Under the pieces are notes generated by a model, which ran no database searches, was not told the origin of the DNA, and was given only the letters and a program-made list of their open reading frames with translations. A stretch of 64,000 nucleotides of DNA from Lysobacter antibioticus (GTDB taxonomy: Bacteria; Pseudomonadota; Gammaproteobacteria; Xanthomonadales; Xanthomonadaceae): contig NZ_JMTZ01000021.1 in the NCBI RefSeq assembly GCF_000731095.1, forward strand, positions 124,001 to 188,000, written 5' to 3'. Position 1 is the stretch's first letter; each line of letters starts with the position of its first letter. A program made the position numbers and the translations under genes. Positions 31,372 through 41,054 of this stretch are shown here, piece by piece.

Positions 31372-32434
31372 GGACGGCGGGAGTCGGGAGTCGGGAATCG
31401 GGAATCGCAAGGCGGAATCCGAATCCGTTCCCGGCGACGCGGCCGCTGCAGCAGCGTTGGCCGCCTCCGAATCCCGAATCCCGAATCCCCGCTCCCGGCT
31501 GGTAGAAGTCGTCGCGGGGGTGATCCGCGACGCGCGCGGGCGAGTCCTGCTCGCGCGCCGGACCGAAGGCCGCGATCTGGCCGGGCTGTGGGAGTTCCCC
31601 GGCGGCAAACGCGAGCCCGGCGAGACGCCCGAGGCGGCGCTTGCACGCGAGCTGCACGAAGAGCTGGGCATCGAGGCCGACGTCGGCGCAGCGGTGATTC
31701 GCGTGCCGCAGGCCTACCCGGACAAGCGCCTGGTCCTGGACGTGCGCGAGATCCGTCAATGGCGCGGCAGCGCGCGCGGCCGCGAAGGCCAGGCCCTGGT
31801 CTGGGTGCCGCCGCACAAACTGGCCAGCTATGCGATGCCGCCGGCGGATCGCCCGGTGGTCGCCGCATTGCAGCAATCCGAACACTATCTGGTCACGCCC
31901 GAGCCGGGCGAGAGCGACGTCGCCTGGCTCGATGCGCTGTCGCGCTCGCTGCAGGCCGGGGTACGCCGCGTGCAGCTGCGCCTGCGCACGGTCGAGGCCG
32001 AACGCAGCCAGCGGCTGGCCGCGGCCGCCGCGGCCCGCTGCCGGGCCGTGCAGGCCGAAGTGCTGGTCAACGGCGACATCGCCATGGCGAACGCATTAGG
32101 TGTCGGCCTGCATCTGCGTGCCGTGCAACTGCGTGAGCTGGGCGAACGGCCGGTCCCGGCCGGGATGCCCTTGGCGGCCTCCTGCCACGACGCCGACGAG
32201 CTGAAAGCGGCCCAGGCCTTGGGCTGCGACTTCGCCGTGGTCGGCTCGATCAAGCCGACGCCGAGCCACCCCGGCGTGTTGGGCATCGGCTGGGAGGCGT
32301 TCTCGGTCTTGCGTGAGTCGGTCTCGCTGCCGATCTATGCGATCGGCGGCCTGGTCCCAGACGAAGTGGCCGAAGCGCGTCGCTACGGCGCGCAGGGCAT
32401 CGCCGCCATTCGGGGCCTTTGGGTCGCGAGTTAG
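31355..32434 (+). CDS. Nudix hydrolase (MutT-like) fused to a ThiE-like domain
   Basis: Two-domain protein: an 8-oxo-dGTP diphosphatase-like Nudix domain with a complete box ([14 protein letters not shown], then [10 protein letters not shown]), and a C-terminal thiamine-phosphate-synthase-like barrel ([36 protein letters not shown]). This fusion beside secA is also known in Pseudomonas. The start is uncertain: the Nudix core begins at about 31499, the family is about 315 residues, and the preceding 130 bases in frame are a GGGAATC repeat. The ATG at 31355 (overlapping secA by 17 bases, 359 aa) and a TTG at 31457 are the options. Confidence 0.8.
31379..31498. repeat. GGGAATC-heptamer inverted repeat at the start of the Nudix gene
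   Basis: Left arm 31379-31408 (GGGAGTCGGGAGTCGGGAAT and on) and right arm 31467-31498 (CCGAATCCCGAATCCCGAAT and on). It fills the space between secA and the Nudix core and stays open in that frame. Confidence 0.85.
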
Positions 32435-32484
32435 TTACCGGCCGCCGGTCCGGATCGATCCGGATCGTCCGCACCGCAGCGGAT

Positions 32485-33108
32485 TCAACCGGCCGCGCGG
32501 CTCGAAGCTAAGGCCCGATAGCGGCGGTCCAAGGCCGCGACCTGGGCCGCCAAGGCCTCGATCGGGCCATCATTGACGATGACGTCGTCGGCAATCGCGA
32601 GCCGCTCGCCGCGGCTGGCCTGGGCCGCGATCATGCGCGCGGCGAGTTCGCCGTCGATGCGGTCGCGCTGCATCACCCGGGCTTGCTGGATATCGACCGG
32701 CACGTCGACCACCAGCACGCGGTCCAACCACGGATAGGCGTCGCGTCCGCCGCCTTCGGCCAGCAGAGGAATCGCCGCGATGGCGTAGGCGCCGGGCGCG
32801 TCCGCACAGTGGTCGCGCAGCATCGAGCGCACACGCGGGTGGACGATGGCTTCGAGGCGGCGCCGTGCGCCGTCGTCGCCGAATACGAGTTTGCGCATGG
32901 CGGCGCGGTCGAGCGCGCCTTGAGCATCCAGGACGGCCGCGCCGAACTCGGCGACTACTTCAGCCAGCCCGGCGCTGCCGGCTGCGACTGCCGCACGCGC
33001 GGCCAGATCGGCATCGGCCACGACGATGCCCAGTGCTTCGAAATGCCGGGTGACTTCGCTTTTCCCCGAAGCCACGCCGCCGGTGACGCCGACGCAGAAC
33101 GCCGCCAT
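32485..33108 (-). CDS. coaE: Dephospho-CoA kinase
   Basis: Final step of coenzyme A synthesis: phosphorylates the ribose 3'-OH of dephospho-CoA. The 207-residue protein has the P-loop GGVASGKS at 10-17, the VADADLAAR segment, the HPRVR motif and the IPLLAEGG lid region. Three bases separate it from pilD, and the pilB-pilC-pilD-coaE order is the same as in Pseudomonas and other pilus-bearing gammaproteobacteria, so it is probably read from the pilB promoter. Confidence 0.96.
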   Translation of the reverse strand: MAAFCVGVTGGVASGKSEVTRHFEALGIVVADADLAARAAVAAGSAGLAEVVAEFGAAVLDAQGALDRAAMRKLVFGDDGARRRLEAIVHPRVRSMLRDHCADAPGAYAIAAIPLLAEGGGRDAYPWLDRVLVVDVPVDIQQARVMQRDRIDGELAARMIAAQASRGERLAIADDVIVNDGPIEALAAQVAALDRRYRALASSRAAG

Positions 33109-33111
33109 GGC

Positions 33112-33999
33112 TCAGGCGAGGCCGGAGAACTGCAGATAGGCCTGGAGCAGGGACTCGCCCCAGAAGAAGGTCAGCCAGCCGGCAATGGCCAGGTACGGGC
33201 CGAACGGGATCGGAATGCCCATGTCGCGACCCTTGACCGCCAGCCAGATCGAACCGATCACGGCGCCGACGAAGGACGACAACAGGATCGTCGGCAGGAC
33301 GCCCTTGAGGCCGACCCAGGCGCCGATCGCGGCGAGCAGCTTGAAGTCGCCGTGGCCCATGCCCTCGTGCGGGTCTTTGACCCTTCTGACCACCACCTGG
33401 TACTGCTTATAGACCCAATTGACCAGCCACAGGCTCATATAGCCGGCGATCGCGCCGAGCACCGCCGGCTTGGTCTGGAAATACAGGTTGTCGCTGCTGG
33501 CGACGATGCCCAGCCACATCAGCGGCAGGGTCAGTTGGTCGGGCAGCAGCTGGGTCTTGAAGTCGATGCCCGACATCGCGATCAGGAAGCCGGTGAAGAC
33601 CATCGCGCCGAAGCCCTGCCAGCCGAAGCCGAAGCGCCAGACGCAGGCCACCATCAGCAGCATGGTCAGCAGCTCGACCGCCGGGTACTGGATCGAGATC
33701 GGGGTCTTGCAGCTGCGGCAGCGCCCGCGCAGGACCAGGTAGCTGAACAGCGGAATGTTCTCGTACCAGGACAGCTGATGCTTGCAGTGCGGGCAATGCG
33801 AGCGCTCGACCACGATCCCGGGCGGCGGCGGGTCGTAGACCTCCGGCAGCTCCAGGATTTCGCGCGCGTCTTTCTTCCACTGCCACATCAGCCGCTTGGG
33901 CAGGCGCAGGATGACGACGTTGAGGAAACTGCCGAGCAGCAGCCCGAAACCGGCCGCGAGCGGATACCCGAGGCCGGGGTTCTGATCTAGGAATGCCAT
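33112..33999 (-). CDS. pilD: Prepilin peptidase / N-methyltransferase PilD
   Basis: Inner-membrane aspartic protease that cuts type IV prepilin leaders after Gly and methylates the new Phe; it usually also serves type II secretion pseudopilins. The 295-residue protein has the zinc tetrad Cys69-Cys72 and Cys94-Cys97 in the N-terminal cytoplasmic loop, multiple membrane helices, and both catalytic aspartates: Asp146 in SGIDFKTQLLPD and Asp218 in GMGHGDFK. The CxxC pairs suggest the methylase half is intact. Confidence 0.97.
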   Translation of the reverse strand: MAFLDQNPGLGYPLAAGFGLLLGSFLNVVILRLPKRLMWQWKKDAREILELPEVYDPPPPGIVVERSHCPHCKHQLSWYENIPLFSYLVLRGRCRSCKTPISIQYPAVELLTMLLMVACVWRFGFGWQGFGAMVFTGFLIAMSGIDFKTQLLPDQLTLPLMWLGIVASSDNLYFQTKPAVLGAIAGYMSLWLVNWVYKQYQVVVRRVKDPHEGMGHGDFKLLAAIGAWVGLKGVLPTILLSSFVGAVIGSIWLAVKGRDMGIPIPFGPYLAIAGWLTFFWGESLLQAYLQFSGLA

Positions 34000-34020
34000 G
34001 CGGAAAGGATACTTCCCCGA

Positions 34021-35289
34021 TCAGACCGTCGCAGCAAGTTTGAAGATCGGCAGGTACATCGCGACCACCATGCCGCCGACGATGACGCCCAGGATGATCA
34101 TGATCAGCGGTTCCAACAGGCTCGACAGCGCGTCGACGGCGTTGTTGACCTCCTGCTCGTAGAACTCGGCGACCTTGACCAGCATGGTGTCGAGCGCGCC
34201 GGCCTCTTCGCCGATGGCGGTCATCTGCACCACCATGTGCGGGAACAGGTTGACCTGCTTCATCGCCATGTTGACCTGATAGCCGACTGAGACGTCGTCG
34301 CGGATCCGGTACACGGCCTTTTCATAGACCACGTTGCCGGTCGCGCCCGCGACCGTGTCGAGGGCCTCGACCAGCGGCACGCCGGCGCGGAAGGTCACGG
34401 CGAGGGTGCGGGCGAAGCGGGCGATCGCGGCGTTGTGCAGGATCTGCCCGACCACCGGGATCTTGAGCATGGCCCGGTCGAGGAAGTGAGCGAATGCCGG
34501 CGAGCGGTTCTTGGTCATGATGAAGGCGATGGCGGCGCCGACCACGAGGAGCAGGATCGCCCACCACCACTTGATCATGAAGTCGCTCATGCCGATGACC
34601 ATCAAGGTGAACGCCGGCAGATCGGCGCCGAAGCTCTTGAAGGTGGCCTGGAACTGCGGCACCACGAAGATCAGCAGGATCGCGCTGACCAGGATCGCGA
34701 CGGCGACGACGGTCGCGGGATAGAACAGGGCCTTCTTGATCTTGCCCTTGAGGGTCTCGATGTTTTCCTTGTAGCTCGCGATCGTGTCCAGCACGGTCTC
34801 GAGCACACCGGCCGATTCGCCGGCCTTGACCAAGTTTCGGTACAGTTCGTCGAACTGGACCGGATGCTTGGACAACGATTCATTCAACGACGAGCCGCTT
34901 TCGATATCGGCGCGGATGGTGTTGAGCAAGGTCTTCATGCGTGGGTTCTTGTGCCCTTCGCCGATGATTTCCAGCGAGGTCACGATCGGCACGCCCGATT
35001 TCATCATCGTGGCGATCTGACGGCTAAAGATCGCGATCTCGCCCGGCGTGATGCGCTTGCCGCTCGCGCCGAACAGGGGTTTGCCCTTCAGCTTGACCAC
35101 CGTCGGGGTGATGCCTTGGCGGCGCAGTTCGGCACGCAGCAGGTTGGCGTTCTTCGCCGCTTGCTCGCCCTTCATGACGATGCCGCGCTTGTCGGTGCCC
35201 TGCCAGACAAACATGTCCAGCGGGTTGGCGCGGCGTACCGCGGGGGCTTGCTTGGCTGCGGTACGGGTGGCGGGTCGGGTCGCGGACAT
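34021..35289 (-). CDS. pilC: Type IV pilus inner-membrane platform protein PilC
   Basis: Polytopic platform on which PilB and PilT act. The 422-residue protein carries two T2SSF domains, each with a cytoplasmic helical bundle and membrane helix: about 85-210 (FSRQIATMMKSGVPIVTSLE) and about 285-410 (FARTLAVTFRAGVPLVEALD), with membrane segments near 190-230, 235-260 and 390-415. Three bases separate it from pilB; pilD starts 21 bases downstream. Confidence 0.97.
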   Translation of the reverse strand: MSATRPATRTAAKQAPAVRRANPLDMFVWQGTDKRGIVMKGEQAAKNANLLRAELRRQGITPTVVKLKGKPLFGASGKRITPGEIAIFSRQIATMMKSGVPIVTSLEIIGEGHKNPRMKTLLNTIRADIESGSSLNESLSKHPVQFDELYRNLVKAGESAGVLETVLDTIASYKENIETLKGKIKKALFYPATVVAVAILVSAILLIFVVPQFQATFKSFGADLPAFTLMVIGMSDFMIKWWWAILLLVVGAAIAFIMTKNRSPAFAHFLDRAMLKIPVVGQILHNAAIARFARTLAVTFRAGVPLVEALDTVAGATGNVVYEKAVYRIRDDVSVGYQVNMAMKQVNLFPHMVVQMTAIGEEAGALDTMLVKVAEFYEQEVNNAVDALSSLLEPLIMIILGVIVGGMVVAMYLPIFKLAATV

Positions 35290-35292
35290 GAT

Positions 35293-37020
35293 TTAGTCCT
35301 TGGTTACGCGGTTGATTTCGGCCAGGCCGGTGACGCCGTTCATCACCTTGATCAGTGCGGAGCGGCGCAAGTCGTTCACGCCGGACTTGATGGCGGCGGC
35401 CGCGATCTGCATCGCGTTGCCGCCCTCCAGCACGATGGCCTGGATTTCGTCGGTCATGGGCATGACCTGGTAGATGCCGGTACGTCCCTTGTAGCCTTCG
35501 GTGCAGTCCGGGCATCCCGCCGGCTCGTACAGCTTGAATCCGGACGCGATCTCTTCCGCACTGAAGCCTTCGGCGAGCAGGGCGTGTTCCGGCAGATGCA
35601 CCTCGCGCTTGCAGTCATGCAGACGGCGGGCGAGGCGCTGGGCGATGACCAGGGTCACCGACGAGGTGATGTTATAGGGCGCGACGCCCATGTTCATGAG
35701 GCGGGCGATGGTCTGCGGTGCGTCGTTGGTGTGCAGGGTCGACAGCACCATGTGGCCGGTCTGGGCGGCCTTGATCGCGATCTCGGCGGTCTCCAGGTCG
35801 CGGATTTCGCCCACCATGATCACGTCCGGATCCTGGCGCAGGAAGCTGCGCAGCGCGGCGGCGAAGGTCATGCCGCGTTTGACGTTCATCTGCACCTGGT
35901 TGATGCCGGGCACGCGGATTTCGACCGGGTCTTCGACCGTGGAGATGTTGCGTTGCTCGTCGTTGAGAATGTTCAGCGCGGTGTACAACGAGACTGTCTT
36001 GCCCGAGCCGGTCGGGCCGGTCACGAGCACCATGCCGTAGGGCTTGACCACGGCATTGATGAACAATTCTTTCTGGTAATCCTCGTAGCCGAGCTTCTCG
36101 ATGCCGAGGCGGGCGGCGCTGCCGTCGAGGATACGCAGCACGATCTTCTCGCCGAACAGCGTCGGCAAGGTGCTCATACGGAAGTCGATCTGCTTGGTCT
36201 TGGACAGATTGAGCTTGATGCGTCCATCTTGCGGCACGCGCTTCTCGGCGATGTCGAGCTGCGCCATGACCTTCAGGCGCGCGGCGATGCGCGAGTGCAG
36301 CTTGTTCGGGACCTTGGCGACCTGCTTGAGCAGGCCGTCGATGCGCAGGCGCACCCGGTAGTCGGTCTCGTAGGGCTCGAAGTGGATGTCCGAAGCGCCG
36401 CGGCGGATCGCATCGACCAGGACCTTGTTGATGAACTTGACGACCGGGGTGTCGTCGCCCTTGGCGTCGATGCCGGTGTCGCTGGTCGTGCTGAGATCGT
36501 CGTCCTTGCCGATCTCCAGAGTGTCGAGCCCATCGCTGTCGCCGACCGCGTTGGCGAGGGCGTCGGAGTTCTCGAGCCAACGGTCCAGGGTCCGTCGGAT
36601 CAGCTCCTCATCGACCAGGATCGCTTCAACCGCGGCATTGGTCTGGAACTTGATCTCGTCCAGGGCGGCGGTATTGGTCGGGTCGGCCAGGCCGATGAAC
36701 AATTTGTTGCCGCGCTTGAACAGCGGCAGTGCGCTGTGTTTGCGAATCAGCTCCTCACTGATCGCCCGCACTGCCGATTGACTCGGGTCCAGGGTGCTGG
36801 GATCGAACAGCGGCACGCCGAACTCGATCGAGTTGGCGGCGGCCAATTGAGCGGAGGTGGCAAGCCGATGCTCGGCCAGGTAGGTGGCCAGCGGTTTGCG
36901 CTCGGCGCTGGCCGCGGCCATGGCTTCGCGTGCCTTGACCTCGTCCAAAGCTCCATCCAAGACCAAACGCCGGGCAATGCCGGTGATACCCACCAAGTTG
37001 GCGGTCGCGACGCTGGACAT
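35293..37020 (-). CDS. pilB: Type IV pilus extension ATPase PilB
   Basis: Hexameric cytosolic ATPase powering pilus extension. The 575-residue protein has an N-terminal MshEN-type domain (the likely place for cyclic-di-GMP binding in this family), the linker with ASDIHFEPYE, Walker A GPTGSGKT at 335-342, the Asp box, Walker B (QDPDVIMVGEIRD), the His box (LSTLHTNDAP), and a tetracysteine-like zinc site (CKREVHLP, CPDC). The ATG used has a GAGGG ribosome site; the frame extends much further upstream but without family similarity. It heads pilBCD-coaE. Confidence 0.97.
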   Translation of the reverse strand: MSSVATANLVGITGIARRLVLDGALDEVKAREAMAAASAERKPLATYLAEHRLATSAQLAAANSIEFGVPLFDPSTLDPSQSAVRAISEELIRKHSALPLFKRGNKLFIGLADPTNTAALDEIKFQTNAAVEAILVDEELIRRTLDRWLENSDALANAVGDSDGLDTLEIGKDDDLSTTSDTGIDAKGDDTPVVKFINKVLVDAIRRGASDIHFEPYETDYRVRLRIDGLLKQVAKVPNKLHSRIAARLKVMAQLDIAEKRVPQDGRIKLNLSKTKQIDFRMSTLPTLFGEKIVLRILDGSAARLGIEKLGYEDYQKELFINAVVKPYGMVLVTGPTGSGKTVSLYTALNILNDEQRNISTVEDPVEIRVPGINQVQMNVKRGMTFAAALRSFLRQDPDVIMVGEIRDLETAEIAIKAAQTGHMVLSTLHTNDAPQTIARLMNMGVAPYNITSSVTLVIAQRLARRLHDCKREVHLPEHALLAEGFSAEEIASGFKLYEPAGCPDCTEGYKGRTGIYQVMPMTDEIQAIVLEGGNAMQIAAAAIKSGVNDLRRSALIKVMNGVTGLAEINRVTKD

Positions 37021-37155
37021 TTCAGCCCTCAGTTTTCCCCACCCTGACTTTACCTCAATCTCAGACCTTGGCGAGCTGACCGCTGTCGCTTTTCTGGAGT
37101 CGGACGGTTCTAGCTCCAGTGCGGACAGGCTATCCTGCGCCTTCGGGGAGAGAAC

Positions 37156-38016
37156 ATGCACGTATCTGTAGTTTTGCCGGCCAAAAACGAGTCGGAAGGG
37201 CTTCGCCGCACCCTGCCAGCCCTGCGCCAGGCCCTGCCCGGCGCCGAAATCATCGTAGTCGACGATGGTTCGACCGACGACACCGCCGCGGTCGCGACGG
37301 GCCTGGGTGCCCAAGTATTGTCTTCGCCCTATTCGATGGGCAACGGCGCCGCGATCAAGCGTGGCGCCAGAGCCGCCAGCGGCGAGGTCATCGTGTTCAT
37401 GGATGCCGACGGCCAGCACGACCCGGCCCATATCCGGCTACTGCTGGAGCGGCTCGAGGCGGGCTATGACATGGCCGTGGGCGCGCGCAATTCCGGCGGT
37501 CAGGCCAGCGTCGGCCGCGGCGCCGCGAATGCCCTGTACAACCGCCTGGCCAGTTGGATGACCGGGCACAAGATCCAGGACCTGACCTCGGGTTTCCGGG
37601 CCGTGCGCGCGGCCAAGTTCCGCGAATTCCTGCATCTGCTGCCTAACGGTTTCAGCTACCCGACCACGAGCACGATGGCATTTTTCCGCAGCGCCTATCC
37701 GGTCACCTACGTGCCGATCGAGGTTGCGCGCCGGGTCGGCACCCAAAGTCATATCCGCCCCTTGCGCGACGGCGTCCGCTTCTTGCTCATCATTTTCAAG
37801 ATCGCCACGCTGTATTCGCCGCTTAAGTTGTTCGCGCCCGCCGCGGTGAGCTTTGCCATGCTCGGGCTGGGGCATTACGCCTGGACCTTCGCTACCCAGG
37901 GGAGATTTACCAACATGAGCGCTTTGATGCTCAGTGCGTCGGTGATCGTCTTCCTGATCGGTCTGGTGTCGGAGCAGATTACCTCGCTTACCTATACCCG
38001 CGCCGACAGGCCATGA
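37156..38016 (+). CDS. Family 2 glycosyltransferase, DPM1-like, with C-terminal membrane helices
   Basis: Predicted to move a sugar from a nucleotide donor to a polyprenyl phosphate at the inner membrane. The 286-residue protein has a GT-A fold start (HVSVVLPAKNESEGL), VVDDGSTDDT, the metal-binding DADGQHDP, and ends with two hydrophobic segments at about 220-240 and 250-272. It diverges from pilB across 135 bases and has a GGAGAG ribosome site. It is the first gene of the plus-strand part of the block between pilB and the pilins; a polyprenyl-linked sugar would suit surface or pilin glycan transfer. Confidence 0.85.
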   Translation: MHVSVVLPAKNESEGLRRTLPALRQALPGAEIIVVDDGSTDDTAAVATGLGAQVLSSPYSMGNGAAIKRGARAASGEVIVFMDADGQHDPAHIRLLLERLEAGYDMAVGARNSGGQASVGRGAANALYNRLASWMTGHKIQDLTSGFRAVRAAKFREFLHLLPNGFSYPTTSTMAFFRSAYPVTYVPIEVARRVGTQSHIRPLRDGVRFLLIIFKIATLYSPLKLFAPAAVSFAMLGLGHYAWTFATQGRFTNMSALMLSASVIVFLIGLVSEQITSLTYTRADRP

Positions 38017-38041
38017 GCCGTCGGCGAGCTGTCAGCGAATC

Positions 38042-39166
38042 ATGAGCGGCGCCGATGTCGCCCTGTTGATCACCACTTCCTATGCGCGCGCAGGCGACGG
38101 AAGCGAGGCGGCCGGTGCCTTCGTATCCGATCTTGCGCAAGAGCTCGCCGGCCTGATGCCGGTCAGAGTCGTAGCGCCCGGGCGCTCGGAAGAGGTCGGC
38201 ATGCATGGGGCCGTCGAGGTATGGTCGTTCGAAGCTCCCGATAAGCCCCTGTCGTTGTTGTCGCCGGGCGATCCGCGTAATTGGCTGGCAATCGTGCGGA
38301 CCTTGCGCTCGCTGCGGCGAACGGTGTTGGCCGCGAACGGCGACGCGCGTATTCGGCATGCGCTCGCATTCTGGGTGTTGCCCTCGGGATGGGCCGCGCG
38401 TGCGTTAAAGCGCAAGAGCGGGATCCCGTACAGTGTGTGGGCCTTAGGCAGCGACATCTGGTCGCTCGGTCGCATCCCCCTGATTCGAGGGTTCTTGCGA
38501 GGCGTATCGCGTGATGCAGCCCAGGCTTACGCCGACGGTATGCGCTTGGGGCAGGATGCCGAACGGGTTACGGGGCGCCGGTTCGACTTTCTTCCTAGTA
38601 CGCGGAAATTGACTGCGGTGCGGTTGCGTCCGGTGTCGAGGGCCGCGCCGTATCGTTTGCTGTTTCTCGGCCGCTGGCATCCGAACAAGGGGGTCGACCT
38701 CTTGATCGCCGCCTTGGCGCTCCTCGGCGACGAAGATTGGGCGCGCATCGACGAAGTTCACCTCGCCGGTGGTGGGCCGCTGAAGGACGAGGTCACTGAG
38801 GGCGTCGCGGCGCTGCGGGCCGCCGGCCGGCCGGTCCGTCTCAGCGGATATCTCGATCGCGAACAAGCTTCGCGAGCGTTCGGCGAGGCGGATCGCCTGC
38901 TTTTGCCCTCGCGCATCGAAAGCATTCCGGTGGTGTTCTCCGATGCGATGAAGTTCGCGCTTCCCGTGGTTTCGATGCCGGTCGGCGATTTGCCGAGTCT
39001 GATCAGGGAAGGAACCGGATGGCTGGCACTAAGCGTCGATGCCGATGCCTTTGCCGATGCGATTCGCGCCTGCCTTCATTCCGGTCACGACGATGGCGCC
39101 CTGGGCAGCATGAACGAACGCTTCTCGCTAGAGAGGATCGCCCAGCGGATCGCCAGCCATGATTGA
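38042..39166 (+). CDS. Family 4 (GT-B) glycosyltransferase
   Basis: Retaining-type glycosyltransferase of 374 residues. Seen: an N-terminal Rossmann half starting ALLITTSYARAGDGSE, then the GT4 C-terminal half with LLFLGRWHPNKGVDLLI, VHLAGGGPLKD, the LLLPSRIESIPVVFSDAMKF E-x7-E nucleotide-sugar motif, and VSMPVGDLPSLI. Donor and acceptor are unknown. It follows the GT2 by 25 bases and overlaps the next gene by 8. Confidence 0.85.
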   Translation: MSGADVALLITTSYARAGDGSEAAGAFVSDLAQELAGLMPVRVVAPGRSEEVGMHGAVEVWSFEAPDKPLSLLSPGDPRNWLAIVRTLRSLRRTVLAANGDARIRHALAFWVLPSGWAARALKRKSGIPYSVWALGSDIWSLGRIPLIRGFLRGVSRDAAQAYADGMRLGQDAERVTGRRFDFLPSTRKLTAVRLRPVSRAAPYRLLFLGRWHPNKGVDLLIAALALLGDEDWARIDEVHLAGGGPLKDEVTEGVAALRAAGRPVRLSGYLDREQASRAFGEADRLLLPSRIESIPVVFSDAMKFALPVVSMPVGDLPSLIREGTGWLALSVDADAFADAIRACLHSGHDDGALGSMNERFSLERIAQRIASHD

Positions 39167-40019
39167 CCTGGACTCGGATCATTGGATGGATGCGCTTCGC
39201 GACGGGCTCGGTGCGCAGATACGCCGGCTGCCCGGACAGCAAGGCGGCTCGGTCGCGTGTTTTCGCGCCGGCCCTTTCCGGGTCGCCTATCCGGACTTCC
39301 TGATCGGCGCACAGGACATCGGCGCAGAGGCCTTGGCCGCAAGAGTCGATGCCGCCCGCGGTTTGCGCGCGGACTTGATACGGGTCCAGGCGGAGCGTGT
39401 GTGCGAAGATGCGCGGGTTTTCGCCCGACATGATCTCGGCAGCATCGTCATCCCGGCTCTGGGCGAATGGAACGAGCGCAGTTGGGAGAAAGCGCGTCGG
39501 GCAGCGAATCGTCTGGTCAGGTCGGAGCTCGAGATCCGGGCAGGGCGCCGGGGCGACGGCGTCCATCTGCATCGTTTGTATCTTTCGACGCTGCATCGCC
39601 ATAGCGGCGCGGCGCGCTACACCGAAGCCTACTTCGAGTCCATTGCGCCGCATGCCGCGCTGGTGGCGGTGTTGGACGGGACGATATCCGGCTTCGTCTG
39701 CACCGGATTTCGCGGCAAGCGAGCGTGCTACATGCATGGCGCGCATCTGCCGGAAGCCCGCGGGCACTATCCCTCCGATCAATTGTTCCTGACGATGTTG
39801 CGCTGCGCGCGCGATGCCGGGATGAGCAGTTTCGATTTCCTGCCATCGCCGGCCGGCCAAGGTAGTCTTGGGGCCTACAAGCGCGCATGGGGCGGCAGCG
39901 ACGCCCCGCTGTTGGTCAGCGATCTCGCGCTGAATCCCCTGCGTGCGCGGGCTTTCGCCGCGGCATTGCGCTTGTCGAACAAGCTGGGCTCAATCCGCCG
40001 GGGTTCGACGGGCGGCTAG
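39159..40019 (+). CDS. GNAT-type acyltransferase (BioF2/FemAB-like)
   Basis: Predicted N- or O-acyltransferase of 286 residues. The second half resembles the BioF2-like acetyltransferase domain: VHLHRLYLSTLHRHSG, a core strand VAVLDGTISGFVCTGF, and the C-terminal FDFLPSPAGQGSLGAYKRAW, where the Gly/Ser loop and the Lys-Arg match the FemAB/GNAT family end. In this setting it could acylate an amino sugar made by the DegT aminotransferase encoded nearby. The end overlaps the converging FAD gene by 30 bases. Confidence 0.65.
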   Translation: MIDLDSDHWMDALRDGLGAQIRRLPGQQGGSVACFRAGPFRVAYPDFLIGAQDIGAEALAARVDAARGLRADLIRVQAERVCEDARVFARHDLGSIVIPALGEWNERSWEKARRAANRLVRSELEIRAGRRGDGVHLHRLYLSTLHRHSGAARYTEAYFESIAPHAALVAVLDGTISGFVCTGFRGKRACYMHGAHLPEARGHYPSDQLFLTMLRCARDAGMSSFDFLPSPAGQGSLGAYKRAWGGSDAPLLVSDLALNPLRARAFAAALRLSNKLGSIRRGSTGG

Positions 40020-41054
40020 CACCTTCGCCAGCCGCGCCGCGTCGAAGCGGATTCCCCGTAGATAGCGGCTGCGATGGTCGTAGAGATTGTCGAAGCCCAG
40101 CAGATACACGCCGGGCAGGCTCTGCACTTCGAATCGGCTGTTGAGTGGCACGTCGAATCCGTCGCGAGTGACGGGGCGGGGCAATAGATCGAGTAGCGCG
40201 CGATACCCGGTCGCCATGATCACCGCAGCGGCGTGCGCCCGTCGGCCATCGTCGAGGACGATTTCGCCGTTCTCGATTCGCTTGAGCGTGGGCCACACCT
40301 CGACCTTTCCGCTTTCGACCAACCCCCGATTGCGTCCTCCGTCCATAACCGGGTAGGAGGGGCGTTTGATTCCGGGCCTCAATCGAGCCTGCAGCTCTTC
40401 CCAGAAGAAATAGACGGTTTCGCGAATGCTGGCTATGAAGCCGTGACGTCGGAATTCGATCGGCGAGCGCAAGCTCAACGCGCAAGGAATGCCGCGATCA
40501 TGCAGCTCCAGCATCAGTTGCCCCGCGGTGACCCGCCTGCCGACCACCACCACCGGCCGGTCGCCCGAACGCAATTGCTCCAGTTGGGCGTAGTCGCTGA
40601 TCTCCGAGGCGTGGAGAATGCGAACGGAACCGTCTTCGATCAGGGGCGGGGACGGCCACGACGGCGAAAAGAAATAGCCGGTTGCCATCGCGACCGACGA
40701 ATAACCCGGCGAGATGCCGTGTGCCGTGCGGACGTTCCAGTTGCCGTTGCCGTCCTCTTCGATCCCGAGGACTTCGTTGTTCTCATGGATTGTTCCGCGT
40801 AGCCGCTTTGCGATGCGCAACAGGTGATCCAGGTATTCGCCCGCATGCGGCTTGCGAAACGGATTCCCACGCAGCACGTCGCCGAACGACAGCACGTTCG
40901 TCCACCACGGACTGAGGACGCGCAGGTCGGGCGGCGCGGCCCGCCAGGTCGCCCCCAACTCGCGAGCCTCGAACAATTCGTAGTTCAGGCCCAGCCGGTC
41001 GAGCGCTGTCGCAAGCGCGATGCCGGCCGGTCCGCCGCCTATGATCGCGATCAT
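39990..41054 (-). CDS. FAD-dependent oxidoreductase, FMO-like
   Basis: A 354-residue flavoprotein of the pyridine nucleotide-disulfide/flavin monooxygenase superfamily. The N-terminus carries an intact FAD motif IIGGGPAGIALATAL and a Glu at the end of strand 2 (ELFEARELG), and ATGY motifs occur twice (AMATGYFFS, IMATGYRAL). The second nucleotide-binding site, normally GxGxSG/A, reads VVVVGRRVTAGQLML, so NADPH binding may be altered. The substrate is unknown. Start chosen at the ATG that overlaps the methyltransferase stop (ATGA); a longer frame upstream has no similarity. Confidence 0.78.
   Translation of the reverse strand: MIAIIGGGPAGIALATALDRLGLNYELFEARELGATWRAAPPDLRVLSPWWTNVLSFGDVLRGNPFRKPHAGEYLDHLLRIAKRLRGTIHENNEVLGIEEDGNGNWNVRTAHGISPGYSSVAMATGYFFSPSWPSPPLIEDGSVRILHASEISDYAQLEQLRSGDRPVVVVGRRVTAGQLMLELHDRGIPCALSLRSPIEFRRHGFIASIRETVYFFWEELQARLRPGIKRPSYPVMDGGRNRGLVESGKVEVWPTLKRIENGEIVLDDGRRAHAAAVIMATGYRALLDLLPRPVTRDGFDVPLNSRFEVQSLPGVYLLGFDNLYDHRSRYLRGIRFDAARLAKVLAARRTPAD

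Noticed and set aside
39990-40019. 30-base tail-to-tail overlap as a frameshift or annotation error
   Set aside because: Both proteins end with plausible tails and both frames are clean, so a true convergent overlap is more likely.
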